64,000 bases of DNA from Photobacterium sp. SKA34. Its GTDB lineage: Bacteria > Pseudomonadota > Gammaproteobacteria > Enterobacterales > Vibrionaceae. Numbering within the stretch: the first letter of the stretch is position 1; every line of letters starts with the position of its first letter. The stretch covers positions 659,089-723,088 of the forward strand of contig NZ_CH724142.1 in the NCBI RefSeq assembly GCF_000153325.1, given 5' to 3'. The notes beneath the pieces are model-generated. The model was not told where the DNA came from. It searched no databases and worked only from the letters and a program-made list of their open reading frames with translations. The position numbers were made by a program, and so were the translations under genes. This document shows positions 52,756-63,219 of the stretch, one piece after another.

Positions 52756-55143
52756 TTAGTCACGTAGTGATGCACCGAACTTTTCAGCTAATGCAGCAAC
52801 AATAGCTTCTACTGCTGACGCAATATCAGCTTCTTCTAATGTGCGTTCTGCTGATTGTAGCGTCAGTGCAATTGCAAGGCTCTTATTACCCTCTTCAACG
52901 CCTTTACCCGTGTAAACGTCAAATAGGTTAACATCTGTCAGTAGCTCACCACCGTTTTCACGACAAGCAGCAACAACTTCACCAGCTAATACATCTTCGT
53001 TTACCACAACTGCGATATCACGACGGTTTGCAGGGAACTTAGATACAACAACAGCTTCAGGAAGCATACGTGTGTTAATTGCAGCCCACTCAATTTCAAA
53101 CATGATTGTACGACCATTCAAGCCGAACTTACGCTCTAGCTCAGGGTGTACCGTACCAATGAAACCGACTTCTTTGCCGTCAACAACGATTGCTGCTGAT
53201 TGGCCAGGGTGAAGTGCTGGGTGCTTAGCTGCTTTGAAGCTAAATGCAGCAACAATAGCTGTTAGCTCAAGTACTGCTTCTAAGTCACCTTTAAGATCAA
53301 AGAAATCTACAGTGTTAGTTGCAATATCCCAGTGCTCATCACTACGGTTTCCTGCAATCACACCAGCAAGCATCATTTCTTGACGCATACCGTTTTCTGC
53401 TGATTGTTCAGGAACAAAACGTAAGCCCGCTTCAAATAGACGAACACGTGGTTGCTGACGCTTCTGGTTGAACACAACTGTATTTAGTAAGCCAGTCCAC
53501 AAGCTTAAACGCATTGCTGACATATCCGCAGAAATTGGGAAAGGCAAAATCAATGGCTCAATTTCAGGCACGATAAGTTTTTGTTGTTCAGGCTCAACGA
53601 AGCTGTAAGTAATCGCTTCTTGGTAACCACGATCAACAAGCAGATCACGTACACGCTTGAGCGGAAGGTTCGCTTCTTTGTGTAAATTCATGCTTAGTGC
53701 AGCAACTGGCGATTGATTTGGAATGTTGTTGTAGCCGAAGATACGACCCACTTCTTCCACTAAATCTTCTTCAATTGCCATGTCAAAACGCCACGCAGGT
53801 GCTGTAGCTTTCCAGCCAGCATCTGTAGTTTCAACGTCACAGCCTAGACGCGTTAGGATCTCAATCACCTCCTCAGAAGCAATTGAGTGACCTAATAGAC
53901 GGTCTAACTTAGTGCGACGAAGTTCAATCGTTGCAGCTTTTGGTAAATCAGCTTCTGATTCAGCTTCAACGATTGGCGCAACTTCACCACCACAAATTTC
54001 AACGATAAGTGCTGTTGCACGCTCCATCGCCTTCATTTGTAGTGTTGCATCAACACCACGCTCAAAGCGGTGTGAAGAATCAGTGTGAAGACCATAGCTA
54101 CGAGCACGACCACGGATAGCATCAGGAGCAAAGAATGCACACTCAAGTAGTACGTCTTTCGTCTCAGTGTTAACACCAGAGAACTCACCACCGAAGATAC
54201 CAGCAATTGCTAGTGCTTGCTTGTTATCTGCAATCACTAGGGTGTTGTCGTTTAGTTCAGCTTCGTTACCGTCAAGAAGTGTTAGTTTCTCACCTTGCTC
54301 AGCCATACGAACAACGATGCCACCATCGATCTTAGCAAGATCGAATGCGTGCATTGGTTGACCCATTTCAAGTAATACGTAGTTAGTGATATCTACAATT
54401 GGATCGATTGAGCGTGTACCACAACGACGTAACTTTTCTTGCATCCATAATGGTGTTTCAGCTTGAACGTTAACATTACGAACAATACGGCCAAGGTAAC
54501 GTGGACATGCCACAGGTGCTTTAACATCAATAGAGATAGTGTCAGCTGCTGTAGGTGCAACGATCTCAAATTTAGGCTCAGTTACTTCAGCACGGTTAAG
54601 TACGCCAACTTCACGAGCAAGGCCTGCAATACTTAGACAGTCAGCACGGTTAGCTGTTAGATCAACGTCGATAGTAACATCGTCAAGACCTAGGAATTCA
54701 CGGAAGTCAGTACCTAATACTGCATCTTCTGCAAGTTCCATGATGCCGTCAGACTCAACATCAATACCTAGCTCAGTGAATGAACAAAGCATACCGTGCG
54801 AAGGCTGACCACGTAGTTTTGCTTTCTTAATTTTAAAATCACCAGGAAGCACTGCACCAACCGTTGCAACAGCAACCTTGATACCTTGACGACAATTAGA
54901 TGCGCCACAAACGATGTCTAGAAGCTCTTCAGCACCTACATCCACTTTTGTAACACGCAGTTTGTCAGCGTCTGGGTGTTGTGCACACTCAACCACTTGA
55001 CCAACTTTAACGCCAGTGAATTCACCAGCAACTGCTTCAATACCGTCAACTTCCAGACCAGCCATTGTGATCTGGTGAGCTAGTTCTTCGCTGTTTACTG
55101 CAGGATTAACCCACTCGCGTAGCCAAGATTCAGAGAATTTCAT
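52756..55143 (-). CDS. pheT: Phenylalanine-tRNA ligase beta subunit
   Basis: The 795-residue beta chain of the alpha2-beta2 PheRS. It has the N-terminal EMAP/tRNA-binding domain ([61 protein letters not shown]), B3/B4 editing domain ([26 protein letters not shown]), B5 domain and the C-terminal anticodon-binding FDX-ACB domain ([38 protein letters not shown]). Full length. It starts 20 bases after pheS, so the two are co-transcribed. Confidence 0.97.
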   Translation of the reverse strand: MKFSESWLREWVNPAVNSEELAHQITMAGLEVDGIEAVAGEFTGVKVGQVVECAQHPDADKLRVTKVDVGAEELLDIVCGASNCRQGIKVAVATVGAVLPGDFKIKKAKLRGQPSHGMLCSFTELGIDVESDGIMELAEDAVLGTDFREFLGLDDVTIDVDLTANRADCLSIAGLAREVGVLNRAEVTEPKFEIVAPTAADTISIDVKAPVACPRYLGRIVRNVNVQAETPLWMQEKLRRCGTRSIDPIVDITNYVLLEMGQPMHAFDLAKIDGGIVVRMAEQGEKLTLLDGNEAELNDNTLVIADNKQALAIAGIFGGEFSGVNTETKDVLLECAFFAPDAIRGRARSYGLHTDSSHRFERGVDATLQMKAMERATALIVEICGGEVAPIVEAESEADLPKAATIELRRTKLDRLLGHSIASEEVIEILTRLGCDVETTDAGWKATAPAWRFDMAIEEDLVEEVGRIFGYNNIPNQSPVAALSMNLHKEANLPLKRVRDLLVDRGYQEAITYSFVEPEQQKLIVPEIEPLILPFPISADMSAMRLSLWTGLLNTVVFNQKRQQPRVRLFEAGLRFVPEQSAENGMRQEMMLAGVIAGNRSDEHWDIATNTVDFFDLKGDLEAVLELTAIVAAFSFKAAKHPALHPGQSAAIVVDGKEVGFIGTVHPELERKFGLNGRTIMFEIEWAAINTRMLPEAVVVSKFPANRRDIAVVVNEDVLAGEVVAACRENGGELLTDVNLFDVYTGKGVEEGNKSLAIALTLQSAERTLEEADIASAVEAIVAALAEKFGASLRD

Positions 55144-55163
55144 AGATTTCTAGCCCCTAGTGC

Positions 55164-56177
<1,014 letters not shown>

Positions 56178-56208
56178 TCAAGGGAGATATAAAATCGCGT
56201 ATCGATAC

Positions 56209-56237
56209 ATACTAAAGAAAGCAGCGTCTAAATCCAA
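56209..56237 (-). promoter_or_regulatory. Putative pheST promoter
   Basis: On the minus strand, TTGGAT (56237-56232), a 17-base spacer and TAGTAT (56214-56209), about 60 bases before the pheS start. This short leader leaves no room for a Phe-rich leader peptide with attenuator. Confidence 0.55.
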
Positions 56238-56889
56238 ATTGAATCGTAATAAAAGCGCAAGTTTGGTCGAAAAAAAAACGTCTTTATTGGTTGAACGGCA
56301 AAATTTGAGGATTTCAATCAATTAGGGCCTAACAATAAGAAGATCATCGCATTGTATGAGCATTCCTATTTCTCATTTTTTTTACGTACCCCTCTCCCTA
56401 CAGTAGTAATTTTATTACATCTCTTTAAAAGAAATAACAATGGACAGAAAGATTTCACATAACGATTAAAAATCTTAAGAGCCGGATAATTACTTTGTAT
56501 TGCATTCACTATCATGGGTAATGTAGTGATCTTCTTTAGCATATCTATTATGCTGCAAAACCCGCTAACAAATTAGGCTCATACCGACCACATACACGCA
56601 CTGTATTACTCTGTTTTAAATGATTTATTTATGGAATTATTCATCTATTTAATAATTAGTTCTAACACACTAAAACGAAGATAAATAACTATATTCCGTT
56701 ACATTGATACACTATTATTTTTTGTATAAAAATTAAAACCGATAAAGAAATAACAATATAGATATGCAATCATTGTCGTCGTTTTTCTCATACATCTGAC
56801 GACAAATAATGAAATAAATCATCAAAACTGTTTTAAAATTACACTTTTCAGTGTAAATTATGATCAAAATCAAAGTTAGGAAGTTTCTG
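56238..56889. promoter_or_regulatory. Gene-free AT-rich region with inverted repeat and FNR-like site before a small membrane-protein gene
   Basis: Mostly featureless AT-rich DNA. At its right end is the perfect inverted repeat TTACACT / AGTGTAA (56839-56845 with 56850-56856). It is followed by ATGATCAAAATCAA (56860-56873), one mismatch from the FNR consensus TTGAT-N4-ATCAA. Both are close to the start codon at 56890, suggesting repression if functional. Low certainty. Confidence 0.4.
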
Positions 56890-57135
56890 ATGAACAATAA
56901 AGATCTAGCTGCACTATTAAAAATCTCAACACTTGCAATGATCCTTTGCACTGCATTACTTGCTCTTGGTAACTATGGCCTAGCGCATTCAATGCCTATT
57001 GAATCAGCTGCAGGTTTTAACATTGTTAACCTTGTATTCTTCATTGGTCTTAACGCTCTTTTAGTACCATTCCTCGCATTTCTCTTTAAAACTCGTGTTC
57101 GCGCAAACAAACAGCGTCGTATGATTAAAGCATAA
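56890..57135 (+). CDS. Small hypothetical inner-membrane protein, 81 aa
   Basis: Two hydrophobic helices (about residues 8-28 and 42-66) and a very basic tail (KTRVRANKQRRMIKA), so the C-terminus is probably cytoplasmic. No motif recognised. Start ATG 56890 has AGGA eight bases upstream; the frame is open to 56860. It has its own terminator. Function unknown. Confidence 0.7.
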   Translation: MNNKDLAALLKISTLAMILCTALLALGNYGLAHSMPIESAAGFNIVNLVFFIGLNALLVPFLAFLFKTRVRANKQRRMIKA

Positions 57136-57155
57136 GTTTTATTTTCTTTAATTTT

Positions 57156-57190
57156 AAAACCAGCCCTCTACTTCTGAGTGCTGGTTTTTT
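57156..57190 (+). terminator. Intrinsic terminator of the 81-aa gene
   Basis: Stem AAAACCAGC / GCTGGTTTT (57156-57164 with 57180-57188), then T residues. Confidence 0.88.
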
Positions 57191-57280
57191 TATATCTAAT
57201 AAAAATAAAATACACCGTTGCATTATTAAGCAATATCAAATATTATAATTGAACAGTGTTTTATTGTATTGGAGTATCAA

Positions 57281-57538
57281 ATGAAAAAACAAGATAACTA
57301 TTGGTTAACATACGCTAAAGCTACTTTTGTCATTGCATCAATTGCGATGATCATCAGTATCGTCAAATTACCGGGTGATTTAATCGTGAAAGGCTATTAC
57401 AGTATTTGTAGTTTGTTTCTTGTCAGTGCGACTATCACTTTAAGTAAAGCTATTCGTGATGAAGCAGAGTCAAGCCGTTTAATTAACCGAATAGAAGAAG
57501 CTAAAACAGCTAAATTACTTAACGATATCGATGAATAA
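57281..57538 (+). CDS. YiaA/YiaB-like two-helix inner-membrane protein, 85 aa
   Basis: Two membrane helices (about 10-28 and 37-55), with the stretch KGYYSICSLFLVSATITLSKAIRDEAE closely recalling the YiaAB two-helix domain (E. coli YiaA has [27 protein letters not shown]). A short charged helix follows. Start ATG 57281 has GGAG six bases upstream. The physiological role of the family is unknown. It is followed after 14 bases by a coiled-coil gene, probably in one operon. Confidence 0.68.
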   Translation: MKKQDNYWLTYAKATFVIASIAMIISIVKLPGDLIVKGYYSICSLFLVSATITLSKAIRDEAESSRLINRIEEAKTAKLLNDIDE

Positions 57539-57552
57539 CTTAATGACTTATA

Positions 57553-57894
57553 ATGAAGAATGTTTCGTTTAGACATCTCTACTTTCAACATAAAAAACTA
57601 AAGCAGCTGACCGCTGCTTTAGAGATAAAACAAACTCTGTTGCTTGAAGAAATACAACGCCTCAAGCAACAGATTCATCATGCTGATCAGCATTTCTTAA
57701 ATCTCATCACATCCCCTTCTCCTGTTAAACATCACTTTTCTTCTTTTTTTATATCAAATCATAGCGGCATTAAGACAGTACAAGTAAGGCATATTAATAA
57801 TGCTGTTTTTAAACTAAATAAAAGAGAGTTACGTTTCAACAAAGAACTCATTAAACTAAAAAATTCGAAAGAGTTACAAAGAAGATGTTATTGA
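57553..57894 (+). CDS. Hypothetical basic coiled-coil protein, 113 aa
   Basis: Helical and very basic, with a likely coiled coil at about 8-48 (FQHKKLKQLTAALEIKQTLLLEEIQRLKQQIHHADQHF) and another charged helix at the C-terminus. There is no signal or membrane segment. The ribosome site is weak, so translation may be coupled to the YiaAB-like gene just upstream. Unknown function; it could be spurious, but the clean operon-like spacing supports it. Confidence 0.5.
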   Translation: MKNVSFRHLYFQHKKLKQLTAALEIKQTLLLEEIQRLKQQIHHADQHFLNLITSPSPVKHHFSSFFISNHSGIKTVQVRHINNAVFKLNKRELRFNKELIKLKNSKELQRRCY

Positions 57895-58004
57895 CATATA
57901 AGCAGACAATATGTGAGGAATTTTTTTTAGATATTGAATGTATGCTGAAATTAGAGCTGCTCAATTTAAAGCTTGAGTTGATAATTGATAGTTATCAATA
58001 TTAA
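57885..58004 (+). CDS. Tiny overlapping ORF, 39 aa, possible coupled small protein
   Basis: ATG 57885 overlaps the last ten bases of the preceding gene and reads to TAA at 58004: MLLTYKQTICEEFFLDIEC and on to LELIIDSYQY. Composition is helical and acidic, opposite in charge to the basic coiled-coil protein before it, as seen in some small-protein pairs. No independent ribosome site. Weak support; it could be chance. Confidence 0.25.
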   Translation: MLLTYKQTICEEFFLDIECMLKLELLNLKLELIIDSYQY

Positions 58005-58144
58005 AAAAAAAGGAGAACCTTGGCTCTCCTATTAAATTAAAAGCTAGACCGGTAAATTACAGTATAGATTTTGTCTTTCCACAATAGTAGTGAAAGTAGA
58101 TTTATCGAATATAGTGATATCTACAAGCATCTTATGATCAATTT
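58004..58144 (-). pseudogene. Decayed second copy of the rplT 3' end and its terminator
   Basis: The stretch 58024-58144 aligns with 62789-62910 (the end and downstream part of intact rplT) at about 100 of 121 positions with one gap. Minus-strand translation gives IDHKMLVDITIFDKSTFTTIVE, against [22 protein letters not shown] in L20; the stop codon position is no longer used and the frame is broken. A hairpin AGGAGA / TCTCCT (58011-58030) with T9 beyond it on the minus strand matches the rplT terminator and may now end the DUF4198 operon. The two copies are direct repeats flanking the iron cassette. Confidence 0.88.
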
Positions 58145-58170
58145 AAGTTGTAATTTAAATTCAATCAACA

Positions 58171-59004
58171 TTATTTTAGTAATGCTTCAAATGTAAAATG
58201 CACACTAACATTGGCTTTATCATACATAGAATTATTATTAATATTTCCAATATAATTTGATTTTAGTAAATACCGACCTGCTATATAAGGTGTAAAAGTG
58301 ATCTTTCCGTCTTTATCACTGACAAGGTTAATTTGTTCTTGACGATTACGATACATGGTACCTTCACGTGTAATATCAATTTTCACACCTGCTTGCGGTT
58401 TACCATAAAAGAAAAATTGTAATGTTACTGGCTGTCCCTCAACAATATCAGCAGGATGAGTTAATGGAACCATTTCTAAATATTCACCAGAAATTTCCAT
58501 TACTTTAGTTGATGGTTTACCAACGGTGATATAACTTTCCGCTCGAGTATAATTAACTTCAGTATACACATTTCGCGCTTTTTCTGGTAAAAGTTGATTT
58601 CTGTTTGCTTTATTTGCTTCTACTGTTTTTAATGTCTCCCTGTGTCCAGATTGATACCGAGTATAATATTTAGGATGCTGATTGATATGTACTTTATGTG
58701 TTCCCTCTTCACTAAAATAAAAATCAAAAATAGACCTACGCTGTCCTCTAGTCACATTATTAGGTTCTAACTCACGCCCATCTGGCATCATTACTCTTGC
58801 AGTTTCACTATCCGGTGCCTTATCAAAATTAAATGTTGAATTTGATGCACTAACATCGAAACTAATCCAGTCTCCACCTTGCTTTGATACTGTAAAATGA
58901 GAGGGTAAAATCCAACGTGGGTGCGCCTCAGCAGAAAATGCAGCAATAAAACTAGTTGTCATAAGACAAGTAAGAAATAATACTTTTAATTTGTTTTTTT
59001 TCAT
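58171..59004 (-). CDS. DUF4198-domain periplasmic protein of an iron-uptake operon
   Basis: Signal peptide (MKKNKLKVLFLTCLMTTSFI, cleaved near SAEAH), then a beta-rich DUF4198 domain: HPRWILPSHFTVSKQGGDWISFDVSASNS, VTLQFFFYGKPQAGVKIDITREG and GKITFTPYIAGRYLLKS. Family members are found with metal or siderophore uptake genes; their biochemical role is not defined. ATG 59004 is chosen because it begins the signal peptide and lies just after the upstream stop (59012); the frame is open to 59052. Third gene of the PepSY-TM / DUF2271 / DUF4198 operon, divergent from the TonB receptor. Confidence 0.85.
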   Translation of the reverse strand: MKKNKLKVLFLTCLMTTSFIAAFSAEAHPRWILPSHFTVSKQGGDWISFDVSASNSTFNFDKAPDSETARVMMPDGRELEPNNVTRGQRRSIFDFYFSEEGTHKVHINQHPKYYTRYQSGHRETLKTVEANKANRNQLLPEKARNVYTEVNYTRAESYITVGKPSTKVMEISGEYLEMVPLTHPADIVEGQPVTLQFFFYGKPQAGVKIDITREGTMYRNRQEQINLVSDKDGKITFTPYIAGRYLLKSNYIGNINNNSMYDKANVSVHFTFEALLK

Positions 59005-59011
59005 TATTAAT

Positions 59012-59539
59012 TTACTCAACTTTATAATCAATTTTAATTTTTCCAATTTCATGTTTAGCTTTTAAAACCTGACTGAATGAAGATTCATCTAATTCTAAAT
59101 TTTGACCGAAGAAATCGCGACCGCCGTGTTCTCGAACAACTTCAACATAAAGTGTATAAGTACCTTGTTCAATCTTTTCGCCATTATCATTTATTCCATC
59201 CCATAAGAAATGGTATTTTCCAGCAGGTCTGGTTGCTGATGTAACAGCATCAACTCGGTCTCGATCATATCGACCAATCTTACGCCACCAACTTCGTAAA
59301 TCTTTCAACCAGTCATCTTTTCCCACCCATAATTGAAGTGTTTTTATTGGCTGATGATTTTCGTCCTCAACCCATATCGCAACATACGGCCTTGCATACA
59401 TACCAGTTTTTATTTCTGGTAATTTTAGTTCAACTTCTAACATTGAATTTATTGGTATTTTATCTGCGTAACTAATAGAAAAAGAGGATATAATTAAAAA
59501 GAATAAAACTACTATTTTAATACAGCATTTACTAAACAT
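59012..59539 (-). CDS. DUF2271-family periplasmic protein
   Basis: Signal peptide (residues 1-25, ending ISYAD), then a single Ig-like beta domain: YARPYVAIWVEDENHQPIKTLQLWVGKDDWLKDLRSWWRKIG, VDAVTSATRPAGKYHFLWDG and GTYTLYVEVVREHGG. These are the hallmarks of DUF2271, which commonly occurs beside PepSY-TM and DUF4198 genes in siderophore or heme uptake clusters. It starts 16 bases after the PepSY gene stop, consistent with one operon. Biochemical function undefined. Confidence 0.88.
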   Translation of the reverse strand: MFSKCCIKIVVLFFLIISSFSISYADKIPINSMLEVELKLPEIKTGMYARPYVAIWVEDENHQPIKTLQLWVGKDDWLKDLRSWWRKIGRYDRDRVDAVTSATRPAGKYHFLWDGINDNGEKIEQGTYTLYVEVVREHGGRDFFGQNLELDESSFSQVLKAKHEIGKIKIDYKVE

Positions 59540-59555
59540 TTAAATCTCACTATCA

Positions 59556-60182
59556 TTAAGAAATGAAATAATAATAAATAACAACAGCAACACAACCTCC
59601 AAGAAAAGTCATCTTTAAAGCATTATTCATCACTTTATTTTTAGGAATTAATAGACAGACTCCGGCTAGTACCAGTATTGTTATTAAAACTATTATCATA
59701 TCAATAAATAATTTCCAAAAAATTCCAGTATTACGCCCCTTATGAAGATCATTTAATTTTGCGATAAAACCATAATCAGTCATTTCTATTTCAGCTGTTT
59801 CTGTTTTTAAGTCAATATAAACAACTGCATCATACCCAGGAGATTTATAATTTATAGATATATCACCTTCCAAAATTTTTTCATTTTTATATTGAGTATA
59901 AACTTGTAAATCTGAAGCAACCCCATGAACATCTGAATGATCAGAGATATATTCTAATAACTTATCTTCATCTAGATTTTCAATATTTTTTTTAGAACTA
60001 AAAAATGAATGAGGTATTTTTATTATTTCAGATTTAGCTTCCACATTTGATTTAACAAATAAGTCGCCATGATTTAATGTAACTCCTGTAAAAGTAAAAA
60101 AAAGTAAAATTAAAAGCACAAACATAGACACATATATATGGATCTTTCTGGCTATATTTTGTATTTCCTTCTTAATTAACAT
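59556..60182 (-). CDS. PepSY-associated membrane protein (putative siderophore-iron reductase component)
   Basis: A 208-residue protein. The N-terminal helix carries the PepSY-TM pattern (RKIHIYVSMFVLLILLFFTFTGVTLNHGD). A periplasmic PepSY-like domain (about 50-150) and HKGRNTGIFWKLFIDMIIVLITILVLAGVCLLI follow, then a last helix at the C-terminus. The histidines near the membrane faces could bind heme, as in PepSY-TM reductases that release iron from siderophores. First gene of the minus-strand operon; a Fur box lies 40 bases before its start. Confidence 0.85.
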   Translation of the reverse strand: MLIKKEIQNIARKIHIYVSMFVLLILLFFTFTGVTLNHGDLFVKSNVEAKSEIIKIPHSFFSSKKNIENLDEDKLLEYISDHSDVHGVASDLQVYTQYKNEKILEGDISINYKSPGYDAVVYIDLKTETAEIEMTDYGFIAKLNDLHKGRNTGIFWKLFIDMIIVLITILVLAGVCLLIPKNKVMNNALKMTFLGGCVAVVIYYYFIS

Positions 60183-60221
60183 AATTAATACACAATTTAT
60201 CGTAAAGTACCAAACAATCCT

Positions 60222-60240
60222 AAATGATAATGATTATTAC
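60222..60240. promoter_or_regulatory. Fur box 1
   Basis: TGATAATGATTATTA core (60225-60239), close to the 7-1-7 Fur consensus. It sits just upstream of the PepSY-TM operon start, so iron should repress that operon. Confidence 0.85.
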
Positions 60241-60347
60241 TCAATGTTAGTTTTGTCATGTTTCTGTCAATAACAAATAACATAAAAATCTTTATATTTA
60301 AAATCAATATCTTAAGTGATTACCACGATTAATTTTATAAAAATAAA

Positions 60348-60362
60348 TGATAATGATTATTG
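60348..60362. promoter_or_regulatory. Fur box 2
   Basis: TGATAATGATTATTG, followed by an overlapping partial repeat (ATTGATATCATT). It lies on the side of the TonB receptor gene, about 250 bases before its start. The remaining bases of 60183-60610 are AT-rich promoter DNA. Confidence 0.85.
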
Positions 60363-60610
60363 ATATCATTTGCGTTGTGAATGTATTATCTCTCTAAATT
60401 GATACAGTATAGAGCGAGAAATTACTCTTTATAACACTTCTATCCTTATCATTTTTTACTTATTGGTTATCAATTCTAAGTTTATAAACGACTGAAAATA
60501 TTCATTTTTTTCAACCGAAAATAATGAATATCCAGCAAGTAATTTAGAGCGATATTATGATTATCGTTGTTTAACTTAATTAAATACTGTTGAATGAAAT
60601 ATAAGAAATA

Positions 60611-62743
60611 ATGAATACTTTTAGAAAAAAAAAGCTTAGCATCGCAATTTTATCAATACTCTTATCTTATTCTGTATACGCAGAAGATGTTACTACATTA
60701 GGTGTCATAACAGTCGAAGGACATAACCCTGAAGACTATCAACCAACATCAACAAGTACAGCAACAGGCATTGAACTCGCTCCCGTAGATACACCAAGAA
60801 ATGTAACAGCGATAGACTCAAAATCACTAGAGGACTTACAAGCAACATCCCTTCATAATGCGTTAAAAATTGATACTTCAGTACAGGAAAGACATAACTC
60901 AGATGGAATGGAAAGCTTCGCTATTCGAGGATTTAGACTTGACTCTGGATATGGATATTTCCGTGATGGTGAACAAAAAGATTCAATGTTACAAGAGCCT
61001 TCAGAACTTTACGAACAAATTGAAGTATTAAAAGGCCCTACTGGATTATTCTTTGGTAAAGGTTCACCAGGTGGCATCATTAATATGATCACCAAAAAAC
61101 CTCAAGGTAAATCAACAACCTCTTTCTCACAAAATATCGGCAGTAATAACACTTACCGCTCTGTCTTTGACACCACAGGATCTGCCACTGATAAATTAAG
61201 ATATCGTTTTATAGGGTCAAAACAAACTAAAGATAACTGGCGAAAATATAAAGATGGTAATCACCCATCAACTGACCGCGATCTTCTTGCCTTGATGTTA
61301 GATTATGATCTTAGTGAGAATACAATGCTCTCATTAAATTTTGATACTAAAAATCAAAATGGATATAGTGATCATGGATTAATATTCGATAAAAAAGGAA
61401 ATCAATTTAATGACAAAGATTTAATTCTAGATGCGCCGTGGGCAAAAAACACAAAAACAGAAGACGTTTACGGTATGAAATTAACACATTACCTCAATGA
61501 TGCTTGGCAAGTCTCTGCGAGCTATCATCATACTGATATTCATATTGCAGGTTATAATTCCCAAATTAGCCTCGATGACGACAGCATTGAAACAGGTAAT
61601 TACAAAATAAAACCAACATATAGCCAACGTCATTATGATATTCATACCGCAGCTATCAATCTAACAGGAGAATTTACAACTAAAGGTATTGAACACCAAC
61701 TAATAACAGGTGTTAATTTGCGCGATCATACGCTAACGACATTAAGCTCTGACAATGATGATGCTATTATTTATGATGCAAGCATTAATCATTCATTTCC
61801 TATTCCAGACTTCAATATTTCAGACTTAGGCTCTTTTAAGTCAGGTAATACGTATCCAAGACAAAGTTACGGTATTTATGTGCAAGACATTATGACTTTT
61901 AATCCTGAGTGGCAATTAATGGCAGGTCTTCGATATGACCAATACCACAGAGATAAAACGACCAATGATAAAAAAGAAGGTACAGGCAAAAATATTGTTA
62001 TAAACAGCATTGTCCCAAACATTTCTCTAATGTATCACCCTTACGATAATTCAACCATTTATCTTAGTTATGCTGAGGGTTTTGAACCACAAGACCCAAT
62101 CACAGATCCACTCGATGTAAACTATGGGAAAATACCAGACCCAATAACAAGCAAATTGTATGAAGTAGGATTTAAGTCTAAATTATTTAACGATCGTACA
62201 CTACTTACTACATCTATTTTCCATCTTCGTGAAGATGACAGAGGTGTAACAGAAAAACTTCCAGATAATTCTGAGTATGAGCAAATAACACTTTTAAATG
62301 CTAGTCAAATTCATACAGGTGCCGATTTCAGTATCACTGGACAAATATCAAACAAGCTTAAAGTAATAACTTCTGCGCAATATATTATTGGTAAATATGA
62401 AAGCAATCCGACTTTGGACGGAAAAACACCTAAAGAGTTACCACGCTTCTCTGCATCATTATTAACAAGCTATGATTTAACAGATTCAATAGAATTACAT
62501 AACTCTATCTATTATGTTGGTTCACGTTTCGGAGACAATGATAATAAAGCGAAAAAGGATGCTTATACAAAAATTGATTCTGGTCTTGCCTACCACGTGC
62601 CGATTAATTCAAAACAAGATTTATCCGTTATGTTTAATGTTAATAATATTCTTGATAAAAAGTATGTAGATACGGGAGATTATAATGGGATGACGCCCGG
62701 TGAAGGTCGTAATTATATGCTTTCGTTAAAGTATGATATTTAA
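60611..62743 (+). CDS. TonB-dependent siderophore receptor
   Basis: A 710-residue outer-membrane receptor for a ferric siderophore, probably of hydroxamate type. The signal peptide ends SYSVYA. The TonB box is near LGVITVEG. The plug domain has DTPRNVTAIDSKSLEDL, SFAIRGFRLDSG and EQIEVLKGPTGLFFGKGSPGGIINMITKKP. The 22-strand barrel ends LSLKYDI, with NVNNILDKKYV near the end. It resembles the FhuA/FoxA/FpvA group, but the ligand cannot be fixed by sequence. It is divergent from the PepSY-TM operon with two Fur boxes between. No siderophore synthesis or ABC import genes are nearby. Confidence 0.93.
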   Translation: MNTFRKKKLSIAILSILLSYSVYAEDVTTLGVITVEGHNPEDYQPTSTSTATGIELAPVDTPRNVTAIDSKSLEDLQATSLHNALKIDTSVQERHNSDGMESFAIRGFRLDSGYGYFRDGEQKDSMLQEPSELYEQIEVLKGPTGLFFGKGSPGGIINMITKKPQGKSTTSFSQNIGSNNTYRSVFDTTGSATDKLRYRFIGSKQTKDNWRKYKDGNHPSTDRDLLALMLDYDLSENTMLSLNFDTKNQNGYSDHGLIFDKKGNQFNDKDLILDAPWAKNTKTEDVYGMKLTHYLNDAWQVSASYHHTDIHIAGYNSQISLDDDSIETGNYKIKPTYSQRHYDIHTAAINLTGEFTTKGIEHQLITGVNLRDHTLTTLSSDNDDAIIYDASINHSFPIPDFNISDLGSFKSGNTYPRQSYGIYVQDIMTFNPEWQLMAGLRYDQYHRDKTTNDKKEGTGKNIVINSIVPNISLMYHPYDNSTIYLSYAEGFEPQDPITDPLDVNYGKIPDPITSKLYEVGFKSKLFNDRTLLTTSIFHLREDDRGVTEKLPDNSEYEQITLLNASQIHTGADFSITGQISNKLKVITSAQYIIGKYESNPTLDGKTPKELPRFSASLLTSYDLTDSIELHNSIYYVGSRFGDNDNKAKKDAYTKIDSGLAYHVPINSKQDLSVMFNVNNILDKKYVDTGDYNGMTPGEGRNYMLSLKYDI

Positions 62744-62768
62744 TATATCAAATGTATTTTTAATCATA

Positions 62769-62795
62769 TGAAAAAAGAAGAGCCGAAGCTCTCCT
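62769..62795 (-). terminator. Intrinsic terminator of the infC-rpmI-rplT operon
   Basis: On the minus strand AGGAGAGC-TTCG-GCTCTTCT, a stable UUCG tetraloop hairpin with one mismatch, followed by TTTTT. A decayed relative of this hairpin lies at 58011-58030. Confidence 0.9.
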
Positions 62796-62821
62796 TTTAA
62801 CTTAAAAACTAGACTGATAAA

Positions 62822-63175
62822 TTACAGTGCAGCTTTTGCCTTTTCCACAAGAACAGTGAAAGTAGCTTTGTCGAATACAGCGATATCTGCAAGGATCTTA
62901 CGATCGATTTCGATAGATGCTTTCTTCAGACCGTTGATTAGACGGCTGTAAGACATACCATTTTGACGTGCAGCAGCGTTGATACGTGCAATCCAAAGTT
63001 GACGGAAAGTACGTTTCTTCTGACGACGGTCACGGTAAGCGTATTGACCAGCTTTAGTAACAGCTTGGAAAGCTACGCGGTAAACACGTGAACGTGCACC
63101 GTAATAACCTTTAGCTTGTTTAAGAACTTTCTTGTGACGTGCACGTGCTTGTACACCACGTTTTACGCGAGGCAT
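62822..63175 (-). CDS. rplT: Large ribosomal subunit protein bL20
   Basis: A 117-residue L20: [90 protein letters not shown] and ending LVEKAKAAL. It binds 23S rRNA early in 50S assembly and, in E. coli, represses rpmI-rplT translation. AGGAG precedes the ATG. Its 3' end is duplicated in decayed form at 58024-58144. Confidence 0.98.
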   Translation of the reverse strand: MPRVKRGVQARARHKKVLKQAKGYYGARSRVYRVAFQAVTKAGQYAYRDRRQKKRTFRQLWIARINAAARQNGMSYSRLINGLKKASIEIDRKILADIAVFDKATFTVLVEKAKAAL

Positions 63176-63219
63176 AGGAGACTCCTAACTAAAATAATAA
63201 AATATAAAACTAAAAACGA

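Noticed and set aside
58024..62910. Integrative element with integrase or transposase at the rplT end
   Set aside because: The direct repeats suggest insertion, but no recombinase gene, tRNA or short perfect att-like core was found, so I report only the repeat-flanked cassette.
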